DNA of 5,624 nt from an uncultured Lachnospiraceae bacterium (lineage in GTDB: Bacteria; Bacillota; Clostridia; Lachnospirales; Lachnospiraceae): positions 1 through 5,624 of the forward strand of contig CAMWMO010000137.1 in NCBI GenBank assembly GCA_947175305.1, written 5' to 3'. The notes below the pieces were generated by a model. It saw only the letters and a list, made by a program, of their open reading frames with translations, did no database searches and was not told the origin of the DNA. Position 1 is the stretch's first letter; the number at the start of each line of letters is the position of its first letter. Position numbers and translations under genes: made by a program. Positions 4,851-5,624 of this stretch are shown here, one piece after another.

Positions 4851-5508
4851 GGTTGATCCTCCTCTCCAGCTTCTTCGACAACTTGCTCAGGGTTACGATC
4901 ACCACCATATACATGATGCCGATGATTGTCCATGTCTGCAGGGCCATAAAGGTATTTCCCATGATCGTCTTACCCACATTCGTAAGCTCCGAAAAACCGA
5001 TTACCGAGAGAATAGACGTATCCTTCAAGGTAATAATATACTGATTGATGATAGAAGGTATCATCGTGCGGATCGCCTGGGGCACCACGATCAGCGCCAT
5101 GGACGAACCGTAGGTGAGTCCCAGACTCCTGCCGGCCTCCATCTGCCCTCTGTCCACGCTCTGGATACCCGCACGGATGATCTCCGCCATATAAGCGCCG
5201 CAGTTCATGGAAAGCGCGATCGTCCCCGCCTGCAGCGCCGTCAGACGAAACGTGTCAAATCCGATTCCCTGGATCGCCGCCGGCACGCCGAAATAGATAA
5301 AGTAGGCAAGCACGATGAGGGGCACGCCCCTCACCGCATCCACATAGACCGTCCCGATAAAATTAAACACCCTGTTGTGGCCCACATTCATCAGGCCGAA
5401 GATCATACCGATGATCATCGCGAAAAATAACGACAGTAATGTCAACAGCAGCGTCTGCCCGAGCGCTGCCACCAGCATCAGGCCATATCTTTGCAGTATC
5501 ATCAACAT
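4840..5508 (-). CDS. glnP: Polar amino acid ABC transporter permease (HEQRO family)
   Basis: A 222-residue inner-membrane subunit of the importer. Hydrophobic helices run through most of the length, clearly at about 12-40, 63-80, 92-112, 137-155 and 188-208. [15 protein letters not shown] (60-74) is a family hallmark. The cytoplasmic EAA loop, which docks on the ATPase, is [14 protein letters not shown] (123-136) followed by the VVPQA motif (141-145). The ATG at 5508 has GGTGAT six bases upstream and follows the binding protein stop after 20 bases. The N-terminus shows the usual [14 protein letters not shown] (17-30). Length and motifs fit a complete gene that works as a homodimer with the ATPase; substrate is unresolved among Gln, Arg, His or cystine. 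Confidence 0.94.
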   Translation of the reverse strand: MLMILQRYGLMLVAALGQTLLLTLLSLFFAMIIGMIFGLMNVGHNRVFNFIGTVYVDAVRGVPLIVLAYFIYFGVPAAIQGIGFDTFRLTALQAGTIALSMNCGAYMAEIIRAGIQSVDRGQMEAGRSLGLTYGSSMALIVVPQAIRTMIPSIINQYIITLKDTSILSVIGFSELTNVGKTIMGNTFMALQTWTIIGIMYMVVIVTLSKLSKKLERRINRGR

Positions 5509-5528
5509 AAGCTTATCACCAAATTCCT

Positions 5529-5624
5529 TTACTCACCTAAATACTTCGCGAGAATCTCATCATACTTGCCGTTCGCCTGGATATTGGCAAGACCGGCATT
5601 GAACATATCCAGAAGCTCCTGGTT
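5529..5624 (-). CDS. Amino acid ABC transporter substrate-binding protein, C-terminal tail only
   Basis: Only the last 31 codons are in the window. They read NQELLDMFNAGLANIQANGK and end YDEILAKYLGE before TAA at 5529-5531. An amphipathic final helix with an N-G-K/T-Y-D-x-I pattern and a K-Y/W-L/F-G ending is the usual C-terminus of family 3 periplasmic-type binding proteins (lipoproteins in Gram-positive cells), which capture the amino acid and deliver it to the permease. The position just upstream of permease and ATPase genes supports this strongly. Confidence 0.88.
   Translation of the reverse strand, partial: NQELLDMFNAGLANIQANGKYDEILAKYLGE

Noticed and set aside
4714..5430. 238-codon plus-strand frame
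   Set aside because: It is antisense to the ATPase and permease genes, which have full family motifs, and its composition is His/Arg-rich without any domain.
1..5624. CRISPR array, insertion sequence or riboswitch
   Set aside because: No regularly spaced repeats, no transposase or paired terminal repeats, and no recognisable riboswitch core were found on reading both strands.

Overview
The window looks like chromosomal DNA from a low-to-middle-GC Firmicute, most likely a Lachnospiraceae-type Clostridium relative. Grounds are strong AGGAGG-type ribosome sites, canonical sigma-A promoters, a Firmicute-style tRNA-Glu, a BlaI/BlaR1-type regulator pair and a polar amino acid ABC transporter. This is inference from style and families, not a species assignment. 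Every recognised gene lies on the minus strand, so the order of transcription runs from high to low coordinates.

Right part (about 4068-5624): the end of a polar amino acid (glutamine/arginine/cystine type) ABC importer operon. It holds the C-terminal tail of the binding protein, the permease, and the ATPase whose GTG start overlaps the permease by 11 bases. A good intrinsic terminator closes it.

Middle part (about 1778-4066): a BlaI/MecI-family repressor and a BlaR1-like M56 membrane metalloprotease. The promoter has a perfect TTGACA and carries two nearly identical 17-bp dyads, almost certainly the repressor's operators. Its -35 box begins one base after the transporter terminator's T-run. 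No beta-lactamase or PBP gene is present, and the extracellular part of the BlaR1-like protein has no visible penicillin-binding motif, so the signal and any outside target are unknown.

A tRNA-Glu(CTC) with its own promoter follows (1544-1615, promoter 1635-1663). Its promoter lies in two interleaved inverted repeats.

Left part (1-1543): visibly more AT-rich than the right half and poor in intact genes. Next to the tRNA 3' end are short gene-like fragments on both strands that look decayed (916-1044, 1121-1357, 1400-1492). Then comes an AT-rich spacer with dyads (656-915), and a two-gene unit with a strong extended -10 promoter: a 57-residue protein followed after 4 bases by a GNAT acetyltransferase cut by the window edge. 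The layout resembles a toxin-antitoxin pair in a worn integration site beside a tRNA gene. That pair and the tRNA-side remnants are the most interesting accessory content; no large new system is evident.
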